Source: Oscillospiraceae bacterium (GTDB lineage: Bacteria > Bacillota > Clostridia > Oscillospirales > Ruminococcaceae). Taken from it: DNA of 64,000 bases. The stretch lies in assembly GCA_021769725.1 (NCBI GenBank), contig JAETSI010000004.1, positions 106,192 to 170,191 on the forward strand, given 5' to 3'. The position numbers and the translations under genes are program-made. This document shows positions 8,658 through 17,668 of this stretch, piece after piece (the stretch's first letter is position 1; every line of letters starts with the position of its first letter). The notes beneath the pieces were generated by a model. That model did not search any database, was not told the DNA's origin, and saw only the letters and a list, made by a program, of their open reading frames with translations.

Positions 8658-8690
8658 AAAAAGACTCAAGTTGTACCTTGAGTCTTTTTA
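8658..8690. terminator. Bidirectional terminator between gpr and the SleB-like gene
   Basis: The stem AAAGACTCAAG/CTTGAGTCTTT with a 6-nt loop has A and T runs on both sides and lies between convergent genes. Confidence 0.85.
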
Positions 8691-8701
8691 TGTACTTTTT
8701 A

Positions 8702-9637
8702 TTAGCGAAAGTAATTTCTTATTCCGTCACCGTAGAAACTCATATATCCCTGAGTAAAGGAATCAGGTTCGGTGAAATAAAGTCTTACAGCTTCCTTGAC
8801 GGATTCTGTAACATATCCTGAATATGTTCCGAGATTAACATATGCGCTGCTTCCCGAGAACTGATACGGCTGCGTAAGAACGCCGTAAATCGTATTCGGA
8901 TAAAGAGGACTGTAAACTCTGTTCATTACAACCTCTGCAACATAAGCCTTTTCATAGGAACCTATCCAGTGAGATCCTGCTTCATGTGCAACAACGTTGC
9001 AGAGAAGAATAAAATCACTTTCAGAAATAGGAAGTCCGGAAACCGGTGAATCAGGAACGGTAGCGACCACGTCTTCTGTTGCCGGCTCTGTGTCCGGTTC
9101 TGAATACTCTTCCGTTGTCGTTTCTGCCTCCGGTTCGGTAACTGTTTCTGGTTCCGTTGGCTGTTCATAATTTGTTTCGGGTGTTGTAACTGGTGTTTCG
9201 GGTTCATTGTAAACCGTTGTTGTTGGAGGTTCTGTCCACTGCCAGTCATAATTTTCGGTTGTACATGCAGTAGTCGGAACAGCCGACACTGCCTGGGTAG
9301 TTACTTGCAATGTAGTCTCTGTTACAGACTGAAATGTTTCTGCAACTGCTTCGGCAGCCGTAGCAGTATCTGCCGATGTTGCAATATAGGAAAGTTTTAC
9401 AGCATTCGCTGTTTTTTTGATTGTTTCTGTTTTCTCCTTTGCTGGCTCTGTTATTGCGGTTTTGTTCTCTTCAGAAGTTTCAGCAGTCAGTGTCATACCG
9501 TTGTAAGCGGGCTCTACAATTTCAAAATTATCTCTTGTACTTACCTGAGGTGCTGCATTATATGCAACAGCTCCGCCGCCTATTAAACAAGCAGTGATTA
9601 CGCCGAAGACACTTGCTGCAAGTTTAGCTTCTCTCAT
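8702..9637 (-). CDS. SleB-like cell wall hydrolase, secreted or membrane-anchored
   Basis: The 311-residue protein has an N-terminal hydrophobic signal or anchor (residues 5-27), a long Thr/Glu/Pro-rich linker (about 70-200; repeated PTTT, ETTTEE) and a C-terminal domain of the SleB/CwlJ hydrolase family (LLCNVVAHEAGSHW, VAEVVMNRVYSPLYPNTIYGVL, QFSG). The Glu in AHEAGS matches the catalytic Glu of this lytic transglycosylase-like fold. SleB proteins degrade spore cortex muramic-delta-lactam peptidoglycan at germination; the T/E/P linker instead suggests a wall-spanning vegetative or mother-cell enzyme, so the substrate is open. AAAGGA precedes the ATG. Confidence 0.85.
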   Translation of the reverse strand: MREAKLAASVFGVITACLIGGGAVAYNAAPQVSTRDNFEIVEPAYNGMTLTAETSEENKTAITEPAKEKTETIKKTANAVKLSYIATSADTATAAEAVAETFQSVTETTLQVTTQAVSAVPTTACTTENYDWQWTEPPTTTVYNEPETPVTTPETNYEQPTEPETVTEPEAETTTEEYSEPDTEPATEDVVATVPDSPVSGLPISESDFILLCNVVAHEAGSHWIGSYEKAYVAEVVMNRVYSPLYPNTIYGVLTQPYQFSGSSAYVNLGTYSGYVTESVKEAVRLYFTEPDSFTQGYMSFYGDGIRNYFR

Positions 9638-10154
9638 CAGCTCATCCTTTCAATAAATTAAGCATTGCGTTTTCCCCTTTGTGGGGTCTTATAAATGATA
9701 ACATATCTGGCAGAAAATATCAAGGTTTTTAGCAGTTTTTCCATTTAACGCCCAAAAACATAGATATTTTTTACGCAGATTAGTGCAAATCATCACATAT
9801 TTTGTGTCTAAAATGTAACTTAATATGCTATATAGTATTAACTAGTCATAATTATAAATAAATAAAAATTACATTTTAGTTACAAATATGTCAGGCTATA
9901 AACAACTATCTGTATAATCTACTTTAACTTTTTCAATCTGTTATAGGCTTATTTTCGCCGAAAATATTCTCCGGAGCATATTTTCCGCACAGATAACGCT
10001 GTTTACCGTCTTGTAAATTATTATTCAATCAGTTATAAAAAAATGACAATCCGGTAATAATTTATCTGAACAGGCATATTTTCCAAACTGTCAGACTTCA
10101 CAATTTTCTCCTTTAAAACATATAATGAATTACAAAAAGAAGGAGGAGATATCT
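9638..10154. other. Intergenic region between divergent SleB-like gene and ytaF
   Basis: About 515 bp of AT-rich DNA without a convincing gene. It holds the SleB-side promoter, an 11-bp inverted repeat CTAAAATGTAA (9808-9818) with TTACATTTTAG (9869-9879) that could be an operator, and a possible ytaF -10 box TATAAT at 10121-10126. Confidence 0.5.
9695..9723 (-). promoter_or_regulatory. Promoter of the SleB-like gene
   Basis: On the minus strand TTGATA and TATCAT are separated by 17 bp. A small CCCC/GGGG hairpin lies in the leader. Confidence 0.5.
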
Positions 10155-10772
10155 GTGGAAAATGCCATTTTTCTTGCTGTTATTGTCAGTCTGGACACAT
10201 ATCTGGCGGCGGCGGCATATCGCAACAGCGGAATACGCATTCCTGTTCTGTCAGCTGCGGTCATAAACCTGATAAGCGGTGCAGTTTTATGGCTGTCGCT
10301 GAGTTTTTCCGGATTTTTGAGCCAATATGTTTCAGCAGGACTTTTTCACGTTCTGAGTACGGTTATTCTGACTTTTATAGGCGCTATGACTATCTTTAAA
10401 AGTCTTGTGAGAATATTGACGGGGAAGCTGTCTGAAAGAGGAGAATTCTCCCTTAAAATGGGGAAAAGTCCTATCGTGCTCAAATTATATCTTGATGATA
10501 CTGCGGCTGATTTTGACAATTCAAAAGTTCTTTCTCCAGGGGAGGCGGTCATATTCGCTCTTGCAAGCTCTCTCGATTCTGCGGCGGTCGGAATAAGCTG
10601 CGGATTTACAGATATATCCGCTTTTACGGTCGTTTTTCTGGCTGTTATATTCGGATTCGGAGCAATCATTGCAGGCGGAATAACAGGAAAACTTGCAATA
10701 GTAAAAAATCATGACTATTCATGGGTAGGCGGTTTACTTCTAATAATCTTTGCACTGTTAGTAAACAGGTAA
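10155..10772 (+). CDS. ytaF: MntP/YtaF-family sporulation membrane protein
   Basis: The 205-residue polytopic protein has about six hydrophobic helices and the two-fold repeat of the MntP/YtaF family, with membrane Asp residues in AVIVSLDTYLAAAAY and ALASSLDSAAVGISCG. The spore-former branch is YtaF, a sporulation-associated membrane protein, while the MntP branch exports Mn2+. I favour YtaF because of the context and length. Start: GTG at 10155 with AAGGAGGAG 7 bases upstream; an in-frame ATG at 10125 overlaps the likely -10 box, so it would precede the transcript. The transport substrate, if any, is unknown. Confidence 0.8.
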   Translation: MENAIFLAVIVSLDTYLAAAAYRNSGIRIPVLSAAVINLISGAVLWLSLSFSGFLSQYVSAGLFHVLSTVILTFIGAMTIFKSLVRILTGKLSERGEFSLKMGKSPIVLKLYLDDTAADFDNSKVLSPGEAVIFALASSLDSAAVGISCGFTDISAFTVVFLAVIFGFGAIIAGGITGKLAIVKNHDYSWVGGLLLIIFALLVNR

Positions 10773-10796
10773 AGGGATTCCATTCGGAATCCCTTT
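10771..10796. terminator. Terminator after ytaF
   Basis: A perfect 11-bp stem AAAGGGATTCC/GGAATCCCTTT with a 4-nt loop, between convergent genes, followed by a T-rich run. Confidence 0.85.
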
Positions 10797-10812
10797 ATTT
10801 TTAACGACAATT

Positions 10813-11613
10813 TTATATTATATATTTCACTATCTCCGGCGGATTGAAAAGTCTCAGCTTACCCAGACCGGCAGATACCAGAAGCTTCATATTACAAATA
10901 GTATATACTCCTTTTGAAAATTCAGGTAAAAATTTCCTCTCAGGCGATAATATTCCCATGCCGGCCATCCTTACTGCTCCCCCGTGAACATGACCGCTGA
11001 AAGTATATTTTGCGCCCCACTTTGCGTACTCCCTGCCGTGAAGCGGATTATGCGCCATAAGCCACACCTCGCCGTCCGGACATCTTCCCAGATATCTGTT
11101 AAGATCAGTCTCGGTCACTTTGTCAAGTCTGCTGTATCCGCCTTTTTTCTTATACGTCGAATACGGTTCGCACAACCCGTATATCCTTATTTTCCTTTCG
11201 CCTATCATAACATCGGCATGATTGTTTTTCAGCAATATTACGTTGGTTCTTTCCAGCATACGATAATAATCAGCTCTGCTTTTCTGACTAAGACTTTGTT
11301 CGTGATTTCCCTCTATCATAAACACGGGAGCTATTTTGCAAAGAGTTTTCAGCGTCTCTCCGGCACAGTGAAAATTTTTGCAGTTCCTTGATACAAGATC
11401 GCCGGTTATAAGTATTATATCCGGCTTTTCCCGGCGAACCTGATCGCAGAGAAATTGATTATTCCTGCCGAAAGTCCGCTTATGAAGATCAGATATCTGC
11501 ACTGCACAAATATCTTTGCCAAGCTTTTCGCATCGTGTTTTCAGCATTATCGTATTCTCTGCCGCCGCATATACAGCGCCGCAAATCAAAACTTTCTGTA
11601 TAATTCTTTTCAC
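10813..11613 (-). CDS. Calcineurin-like metallophosphoesterase
   Basis: The 266-residue protein carries all metal-binding motifs of the superfamily in order: DLH (QISDLHKRTFG), GDLVSR, GNHE, an isolated His in MAHNP and GHVHGG. An N-terminal hydrophobic segment suggests membrane association, as in the YkuE/YaeI group acting on lipid-linked phosphates. The exact substrate cannot be read from sequence. It lies 10 bp downstream of gyrA and may be co-transcribed with it. Confidence 0.88.
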   Translation of the reverse strand: MKRIIQKVLICGAVYAAAENTIMLKTRCEKLGKDICAVQISDLHKRTFGRNNQFLCDQVRREKPDIILITGDLVSRNCKNFHCAGETLKTLCKIAPVFMIEGNHEQSLSQKSRADYYRMLERTNVILLKNNHADVMIGERKIRIYGLCEPYSTYKKKGGYSRLDKVTETDLNRYLGRCPDGEVWLMAHNPLHGREYAKWGAKYTFSGHVHGGAVRMAGMGILSPERKFLPEFSKGVYTICNMKLLVSAGLGKLRLFNPPEIVKYII

Positions 11614-11623
11614 TTCTGATTCC

Positions 11624-14251
11624 TTACTCTATATCTTCATCATCAGGCTCTGCTTCTATGATGACTTCATTCTGTTCCTCTAAAGCTGCTTCAGCCTCAG
11701 ATTCTCTTATCTGCTCCTCTGTCAGCTGCTCAACCTTTTCAGTCTCCGCATTATCATCATGCTCGGCACGTGTAAACGCAACTACCTTTGCACCCTCGCT
11801 GACTTTCATGACACGAACGCCCTTTGCTATTCTTCCCATAATTCTTATATCGCTGGCAAGAATTCTGATTATTATTCCGTCGCTTGAAACAAGGATGATA
11901 TCATCGTCCTCGTCAACTATCTTGATTCCGCATACGTATCCACGAACATCGTCAACCTTATAGTTGGTCAGACCGTATCCGCCCCTGTTCTGGATGCGGT
12001 AGCTGTCTATTTCTGTTCTTTTGCCGTAACCGTTTTCGGTAACGGTGAGAAGTGAAGCTCCCTCACGAACCTTTGCCATTCCTACAACATAATCGCCGTC
12101 ACGCAGCCTTATAGCCTTTACTCCGTGAGCCGAACGTGACATTGAACGTCCCTTTTCTTCTTCAATGCAGATAGCCATGCCGTTATGTGTGGCAACAAAG
12201 ATCTTTTGTCTGCCGTCGGTCATTCTTACTCCTGCTATCTCGTCGCCCTCGTCAAGACCAATAGCTATAAGTCCGTTCTTGCGGACATTCTTGTAAAGTG
12301 ACAGGTTCGATCTCTTGATCTTTCCGTTCCTCGTGACTATTGTTATATACTTATCCTCACTGAAATCAGTGGTTTTTATCATTGCGGCTATCTTCTCACC
12401 CTCTGTAAGGGGAATAAGATTTATCAGATTGAAACCTCTTGACGCCTTTGATCCGTCCGGAACTTCATAGCATTTCAGCTTATACATAATTCCCTTATTT
12501 GAAATGAACAGGATATTATCATGAGAACCGCAGATGAACATTTCTTCCACGAAGTCCTCTTCACGCTGTTTCATTCCGGTAATGCCTCTGCCGCCTCTCT
12601 TCTGCGTCTTGTAATCCGCAACCGGCATTCTCTTGATATAGCCGTTGTTGGTGAGAGTGACAACACAGTCCTCCTCGGGAATAAGATCTTCTATATCCAC
12701 CTCGCCGCTGACAGATTCAATATCCGTTCTTCTTTTGTCGCTGAACTTTTTGCGGATATTGTCAAGATCGTTCATGATTATCTCATATACACGGTTGATA
12801 TCTGCCAGTATATCCTCATAATCGGATATCTTGGTCAGGATCCCGTACAGTTCGTCGGTAATTTTCTGTCTTTCAAGACCGGTCAGCTGTCCGAGACGCA
12901 TCTGGACGATTGCCTCTGCCTGTTCCTGGGAAAGTCCCGTCTGATGTTCAAGGTGAAGACCTGTAAAATCATACTGGGCACGATCAAGAAGAGCCGACAT
13001 ATCTATATCCTTAAAACGCTCGATCATGCGCTCTTTTGCTTCTCCGATCGTGGAGCTTGAACGGAGTATGGCAATTACCTCGTCAATATAATCAGCGGCA
13101 AGCACGAATCCCTGGAGAATATGAGCCCTTTCCAGAGCCTTTCTCAGATCAAATCTTGTTCTGCGCTGAATGACCTCTACCTGAAAATCAAGATAATGCC
13201 GGAGCATTTCTTTAAGGGTAAGTATCTTCGGTACGCCGTTTACCAGAGCAAGCATTATGATGCCGATAGTATCCTGTAACTGGGTAAGAGCAAAAAGTTT
13301 GTTCAGCACTATCTGCGGAACAGCGTCTCTTTTCAGTTCTATAACAACTCTCATGCCGTCCTTGTCAGATTCGTCACGCAGGTCGTAAAGTCCCTCTATT
13401 TTCTTGTCCCTTGCAAGCTGATTTATGCTTTTGAGAAGTCTTTCTTTTCTCAGCATATAGGGAATTTCATCAATGATTATGCAGTTTCTGCCCTTTATCT
13501 CCTCAAAGTGAGTACGGCTGCGGAGAATAATTTTTCCCTTTCCGGTAGCGTAAGCCGCACGTATTCCGGCTCTGCCCATTACTATTCCGCCGGTGGGGAA
13601 GTCAGGACCCTGGATATGCTCCATAAGCTGTTCAAGGGAACAGTCGGGATCTTCGATAAGCAGACGGAGCGCATCTATTACCTCTCCCAGATTATGGGGA
13701 GGAATATTTGTCGCCATACCGACGGCGATTCCCACAGAACCGTTCACCAGAAGATTAGGAAATCTTGACGGCAGAACGACAGGTTCTTTGAGACGGTCGT
13801 CATAGTTGGACATAAAGTCAACGGTATCCTTGTTTATATCGGTGAGCATCTCAAGAGTGAGCTTCTCCATTTTCGCCTCGGTATAACGGTAGGCGGCAGG
13901 GCCGTCTCCGTCGATAGAACCGAAGTTTCCGTGACCGTCAACAAGAGGATAGCGCAGGGAGAAATCCTGTGCAAGACGAACGAGAGCATCGTAAACCGAT
14001 GCGTCTCCGTGCGGATGATATCGTCCGAGAACGGTTCCGACGGTATCGGCACATTTTCTGTAAGGCTTTTCGGGAGTAAGTCCGTTTTCATGAAGCGTGT
14101 ACAGAATACGTCTGTGTACCGGCTTCAGACCGTCTCTTACATCCGGAAGAGCTCTTGATACGATTACCGACATTGCGTAATGGAGCATGGAATTTTCCAT
14201 TTCATCCACAAGTTCGGTATTAATTACTTTAGAATTATCCTGATAAAGCAA
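11624..14251 (-). CDS. gyrA: DNA gyrase subunit A
   Basis: The 875-residue product has the winged-helix/tower core with the catalytic Tyr in AAYRYTEAKM and a C-terminal six-bladed pinwheel with the GyrA-box (QKRGGRGITG) and further blade motifs, ending in an acidic tail. With GyrB it introduces negative supercoils. The start appears to be TTG at 14251, with GGAGG 8 bases upstream. In the quinolone-resistance region (GRYHPHGDASVYDAL) the residue matching E. coli Ser83 is Ala84. It is third after gyrB and a YcxB-like gene in one leftward run. Confidence 0.98.
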   Translation of the reverse strand: MLYQDNSKVINTELVDEMENSMLHYAMSVIVSRALPDVRDGLKPVHRRILYTLHENGLTPEKPYRKCADTVGTVLGRYHPHGDASVYDALVRLAQDFSLRYPLVDGHGNFGSIDGDGPAAYRYTEAKMEKLTLEMLTDINKDTVDFMSNYDDRLKEPVVLPSRFPNLLVNGSVGIAVGMATNIPPHNLGEVIDALRLLIEDPDCSLEQLMEHIQGPDFPTGGIVMGRAGIRAAYATGKGKIILRSRTHFEEIKGRNCIIIDEIPYMLRKERLLKSINQLARDKKIEGLYDLRDESDKDGMRVVIELKRDAVPQIVLNKLFALTQLQDTIGIIMLALVNGVPKILTLKEMLRHYLDFQVEVIQRRTRFDLRKALERAHILQGFVLAADYIDEVIAILRSSSTIGEAKERMIERFKDIDMSALLDRAQYDFTGLHLEHQTGLSQEQAEAIVQMRLGQLTGLERQKITDELYGILTKISDYEDILADINRVYEIIMNDLDNIRKKFSDKRRTDIESVSGEVDIEDLIPEEDCVVTLTNNGYIKRMPVADYKTQKRGGRGITGMKQREEDFVEEMFICGSHDNILFISNKGIMYKLKCYEVPDGSKASRGFNLINLIPLTEGEKIAAMIKTTDFSEDKYITIVTRNGKIKRSNLSLYKNVRKNGLIAIGLDEGDEIAGVRMTDGRQKIFVATHNGMAICIEEEKGRSMSRSAHGVKAIRLRDGDYVVGMAKVREGASLLTVTENGYGKRTEIDSYRIQNRGGYGLTNYKVDDVRGYVCGIKIVDEDDDIILVSSDGIIIRILASDIRIMGRIAKGVRVMKVSEGAKVVAFTRAEHDDNAETEKVEQLTEEQIRESEAEAALEEQNEVIIEAEPDDEDIE

Positions 14252-14284
14252 TGTTTTTTCCTCCGTTTATTCAATAATGCTGTT

Positions 14285-14854
14285 TTACCCGGCATTATCC
14301 GTTTTTCTGACAATTTCAAGCTCATCCTCGGAAAAGCCTGTTTTCGGCAGTATATAGAATATTTTCCTGTCCTGCAAAAGCAGAAAGAATTCTTCGTATT
14401 CAAGCAGTCTGTAATTTTCGTTTGTATTTATTCTGGTTTTCTCCGGAAGTCCCGGAGCTTCGGAAACGTCATCGTCCGTTTCCTCATCCGGTTCTTCTTC
14501 CTCCTCTGTTCCGTCGTCAACAGTAAATATATCAATAAATCCGCCACCTATGCCTATCTTGTAAACGGGGTTTCCCATATCACGCACCGTTTCAACTGTG
14601 CGCATTCTTATAAAACGGGGTGTATGCCATTCACGGAAAGCAAAGGCAAGGCATATCACAATAAGCAGATAGACTATCGTATTGTCAGGCTGCTTTACCG
14701 CTGCATATACGAAATCTGCGGCAAGAAACAGGAACAGTCCCATAAACAAGTAACTCTTGGGATATACAAATTTTTTCTGATATGTCCTGTAAGCTTTCTC
14801 AAATAAATCCGGCGGAACGGTATATTCTTTCTCCAGATCGTAGTTTTCTTCCAT
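14285..14854 (-). CDS. YcxB-like membrane protein
   Basis: The 189-residue protein has two adjacent hydrophobic helices (about residues 38-75), an acidic loop (EEEEEPDEETDDD) and a C-terminal stretch FFLLLQDRKIFYILPKTGF typical of the YcxB-like domain, whose function is unknown. I chose ATG 14854 because AAGGAAGG is 7 bases upstream; earlier in-frame ATGs overlap that ribosome site. It sits between gyrB and gyrA, where most Firmicutes have the two adjacent. Confidence 0.7.
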   Translation of the reverse strand: MEENYDLEKEYTVPPDLFEKAYRTYQKKFVYPKSYLFMGLFLFLAADFVYAAVKQPDNTIVYLLIVICLAFAFREWHTPRFIRMRTVETVRDMGNPVYKIGIGGGFIDIFTVDDGTEEEEEPDEETDDDVSEAPGLPEKTRINTNENYRLLEYEEFFLLLQDRKIFYILPKTGFSEDELEIVRKTDNAG

Positions 14855-14919
14855 TTTCATTCCTTCCTTGATAATCATATCAACGAATTAGTGGGTACTC
14901 TATCTCTATTCTCCCTCCC

Positions 14920-15116
14920 AAAGGATTTTTTCTCTATGGACATTCACTCTAATTAATTTTATTATCCCTTTATGGGGTAATAAAATTAATTAATAATGGG
15001 TTTCCAAAGGGTCACTCCCCACAATGTGGGGAGATGTCACGAAGTGACAGAGGGGACGGGCGCCAGTTAGGCGGATTCCCCCTTTGGCAGGGGTGTGGGG
15101 ACAGCGTCCCCACTTT
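14920..15116. repeat. Hairpin repeat, copy D (full length)
   Basis: The blocks in order are AAAGGATTTTTTCTCTATGG, a 17-bp stem (14952-14968 with 14974-14990, one G-T pair), TTAATAATGGGTTTCCAAAGGG, a nested 44-bp double hairpin (15014-15057) and the end block CTTTGGCAGGGGTGTGGGGA with palindrome GGGGACAGCGTCCCC. It lies between gyrB and the YcxB-like gene and may serve as a processing site or terminator. It is the mirror-image homologue of the copy at 21398-21596. Confidence 0.8.
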
Positions 15117-15136
15117 ATGTCGCTGATACCGATTAA

Positions 15137-17062
15137 TCAGATGTCAAGATTCTGTGCGAATTTTGCATTTTCCTCGATAAATTTTCTTCTCGGCTCAACG
15201 TTGTCTCCCATGAGAATAGAGAAAGTCTCGTCAGCCTTGAGAGCGTCCTCCATAGAAATGCGGACTATCGTTCTGTGTTCAGGATCCATTGTAGTTTCCC
15301 AGAGCTGTTCAGGATCCATTTCACCAAGACCCTTATACCGCTGTACTTCTACCTTGTACTTTCCGTCCTCCGAAAGTTCGGCGATATACTGATCTCTTTC
15401 TTCGTCGGAGAAAGCATAGCGTATCTTCTTGTTCCTCTCAACCCTGAAAAGGGGAGGCTGCGCTATATACACGTTTCCGTTTGCGATAAGGGGACGCATA
15501 TATCTGAAAAAGAAAGTCAGCAGAAGCGTTCTGATATGCATTCCGTCAACGTCGGCATCCGCCATGATAATAACTTTTCCGTAGCGAAGCTTTTCTATAT
15601 CAAAATCCTCGCCGATTCCCGTTCCTAGAGCCGTTACTACAGGAGAAAGCTTGTCATTGCCGTAGATCTTATCTATACGTGCCTTTTCAACGTTGAGCAT
15701 CTTGCCCCAAAGGGAAAGGATAGCCTGATATGCACGGTTGCGTCCCTGCTTGGCAGAACCGCCGGCTGAATCTCCCTCTACGATGTAGATCTCCGTATAA
15801 CGTGGATCACGCTCGGAGCAATCTGCCAGCTTTTCGGGCATTGAGGAACTTCCGAAAGCGTTTTTCTTGCGCTCGGCTTCTCTTGCTCTCTTGGCGGCTT
15901 CACGTGCTTTGAGGGCGGAAACGCTCTTGTCAAAGATCATCTTTGCCACATCGGGATTCTCCTCAAGGAAGTTCATAAGCTTTTCCTGCACCAGCTTATC
16001 AATAAAAGGCTTCACTTCAGGATTTCCGAGACGTCCCTTTGTCTGCCCCTCAAATTCGCACTCCGTAAGCTTAACAGAAATTACGGCAGTCAGACCTTCA
16101 CGGACATCGTCGCCGGCAAGCTTCTCTTTATCCTTGAGAAGTCCCATTTTTCTGCCGTATTCGTTTATTACCCTTGTAAGGGCGCTCTTGAAACCAACTT
16201 CATGAGTTCCGCCGTCCTTGGTATGGATATTATTCGCAAAGGAAAGCACTGTCTCGTTGTAGGTATCGTTGTACTGAAGAGCAATCTCCGCAAAAGAGTC
16301 GTTCTGCCTGCCCGATACATAAATGACATCCGAACTAAGAGGTTTGCCTCTATTGACATTGAGGTATTCTACAAACTGGCGGATTCCTCCCTCATAATGA
16401 AGAACCTCTCCACGAATATTCTCACTGTCACGTTTATCCGTGAATACTATCTTGATGCCGGCATTGAGAAATGCCTGTTCACGAAGTCTTTTAAGGAGAA
16501 CTTCATAATCGTAGACGGTGCTTTCAAATATCTCTCCGTCAGCCTTGAACATTACGCTTGTTCCCGTATCGGAAGCATCGCCGATCACTTTAAGCTGCTC
16601 GGAATAATTTCCCCGCTCAAAACGCTGAAACCAGATATGCTCTCCGTCCTTTACCGTAAGTTCAAGCCATTCCGAAAGTGCGTTTACTACGGATGCGCCT
16701 ACTCCGTGGAGACCTCCGGAAACCTTGTAGCCGCCGCCGCCGAATTTTCCGCCTGCGTGTAATATCGTATATACGACGGTAGCTGCGGAAATTCCTTCCT
16801 TGTGGTGGATTCCTACGGGGATTCCTCGTCCGTTGTCGGATACACGGATTATATCGCCCTCCAGGATCTCCACTTTTATCTCCGTGCAGTATCCTGCCAA
16901 AGCCTCGTCAATGGAGTTGTCCACAATCTCATAGACAAGGTGGTGCAGTCCCCCCGGACCCGTTGAACCGATATACATACCCGGTCTTTTGCGGACTGCC
17001 TCCAGTCCCTCTAAGACTTGTATGTCGTTTTCATCATAGTTGGTGTTATTCTGCTGACTCAT
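15137..17062 (-). CDS. gyrB: DNA gyrase subunit B
   Basis: The 641-residue product has the GHKL ATPase ([36 protein letters not shown]), the transducer domain and the TOPRIM metal-binding core ([29 protein letters not shown]), ending with the conserved tail. It hydrolyses ATP to drive supercoiling with GyrA. Start ATG 17062 has GGAGG 7 bases upstream; seven more codons upstream would place the start inside the ribosome site. Directly upstream is a transposase gene whose stop codon lies 4 bases before this ATG, unlike the usual recF-remB-gyrB order. Confidence 0.98.
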   Translation of the reverse strand: MSQQNNTNYDENDIQVLEGLEAVRKRPGMYIGSTGPGGLHHLVYEIVDNSIDEALAGYCTEIKVEILEGDIIRVSDNGRGIPVGIHHKEGISAATVVYTILHAGGKFGGGGYKVSGGLHGVGASVVNALSEWLELTVKDGEHIWFQRFERGNYSEQLKVIGDASDTGTSVMFKADGEIFESTVYDYEVLLKRLREQAFLNAGIKIVFTDKRDSENIRGEVLHYEGGIRQFVEYLNVNRGKPLSSDVIYVSGRQNDSFAEIALQYNDTYNETVLSFANNIHTKDGGTHEVGFKSALTRVINEYGRKMGLLKDKEKLAGDDVREGLTAVISVKLTECEFEGQTKGRLGNPEVKPFIDKLVQEKLMNFLEENPDVAKMIFDKSVSALKAREAAKRAREAERKKNAFGSSSMPEKLADCSERDPRYTEIYIVEGDSAGGSAKQGRNRAYQAILSLWGKMLNVEKARIDKIYGNDKLSPVVTALGTGIGEDFDIEKLRYGKVIIMADADVDGMHIRTLLLTFFFRYMRPLIANGNVYIAQPPLFRVERNKKIRYAFSDEERDQYIAELSEDGKYKVEVQRYKGLGEMDPEQLWETTMDPEHRTIVRISMEDALKADETFSILMGDNVEPRRKFIEENAKFAQNLDI

Positions 17063-17066
17063 GAAC

Positions 17067-17633
17067 TTACCTCCATTTGGCACCAGCGGTGCCCCTCCAT
17101 TTATTCTGATTGAAATTATTGTTGATCCAATTCAGAGGATTATTTTCGATATATCTGCATATTTCAATAAATTCCTTTTTATTTCGGATTATATGGTCGT
17201 AATATGAACGCTGCCATATATTAAAACCTGTTTTTCTGTTTACGAATCTTTTAAATGCTGATATTACCAACGGAATCGTTTGGTTTGTAGGGGACGGCGT
17301 CCTCGACGTCTCGCTTATTGAAGCCCTGTTGATTATTTTATCTTCATCAAAAATAAAAATTATCATATGAACATGATCGGGCATTATCACATATTTTAAA
17401 ATTTTTATTTTTTCATATACACTGTTTATTTCGTTTATCTGGTCTTTTACAAATATTCCGTATTCTTTCAATTTCTGTTGTGGGACGTCGAGGACGCCGT
17501 CCCCTACACTTTCTATTTCATATAAATACGGTATTTTGTCTTTGGTGCATATTGTTATGAAATACAATCCGTTTCCTGAATAATCATAATTTTTCAGGCG
17601 CATTTCTTTTCTCACCGAATATTCTTTTTTCAT
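17067..17633 (-). CDS. REP-associated tyrosine transposase (RAYT, Y1_Tnp/IS200-like)
   Basis: The 188-residue protein shows the HUH single-strand nuclease core: [10 protein letters not shown], the metal-binding DHVHM (His87, His89) and, after [10 protein letters not shown], a catalytic Tyr (144 or 145), then YIENNPLNW. RAYTs are single-copy relatives of IS200 transposases that act on palindromic REP sequences. Unusually, two inverted copies of a 25-bp palindromic motif (17286-17310 and 17484-17508) lie inside the frame and encode residues around 43-50 (VGDGVLDV) and 108-116 (ETSRTPSPT). The motif shares GGGGAC(n)(n)CGTCC with the non-coding repeats nearby. It occupies the gap just upstream of gyrB. 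Confidence 0.85.
   Translation of the reverse strand: MKKEYSVRKEMRLKNYDYSGNGLYFITICTKDKIPYLYEIESVGDGVLDVPQQKLKEYGIFVKDQINEINSVYEKIKILKYVIMPDHVHMIIFIFDEDKIINRASISETSRTPSPTNQTIPLVISAFKRFVNRKTGFNIWQRSYYDHIIRNKKEFIEICRYIENNPLNWINNNFNQNKWRGTAGAKWR
17070..17102. repeat. Direct-repeat-flanked hairpin at the RAYT/gyrB junction
   Basis: Two copies of CCTCCATTT (17070-17078, 17094-17102) flank the palindrome GGCACC-AGC-GGTGCC. On the coding strand the copy nearest gyrB is the gyrB ribosome-binding site (AAATGGAGG), so the element has duplicated it. Confidence 0.7.
17286..17508. repeat. Inverted REP-like pair inside the RAYT gene
   Basis: A 25-bp sequence (17286-17310) recurs as an exact inverted copy at 17484-17508, 173 bp away. 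Its core, GGGGACGGCGTCC, is itself nearly palindromic. Confidence 0.85.
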
Positions 17634-17668
17634 AATTTTTTTACATCCGGATGGCTTTCCCTGCTATT

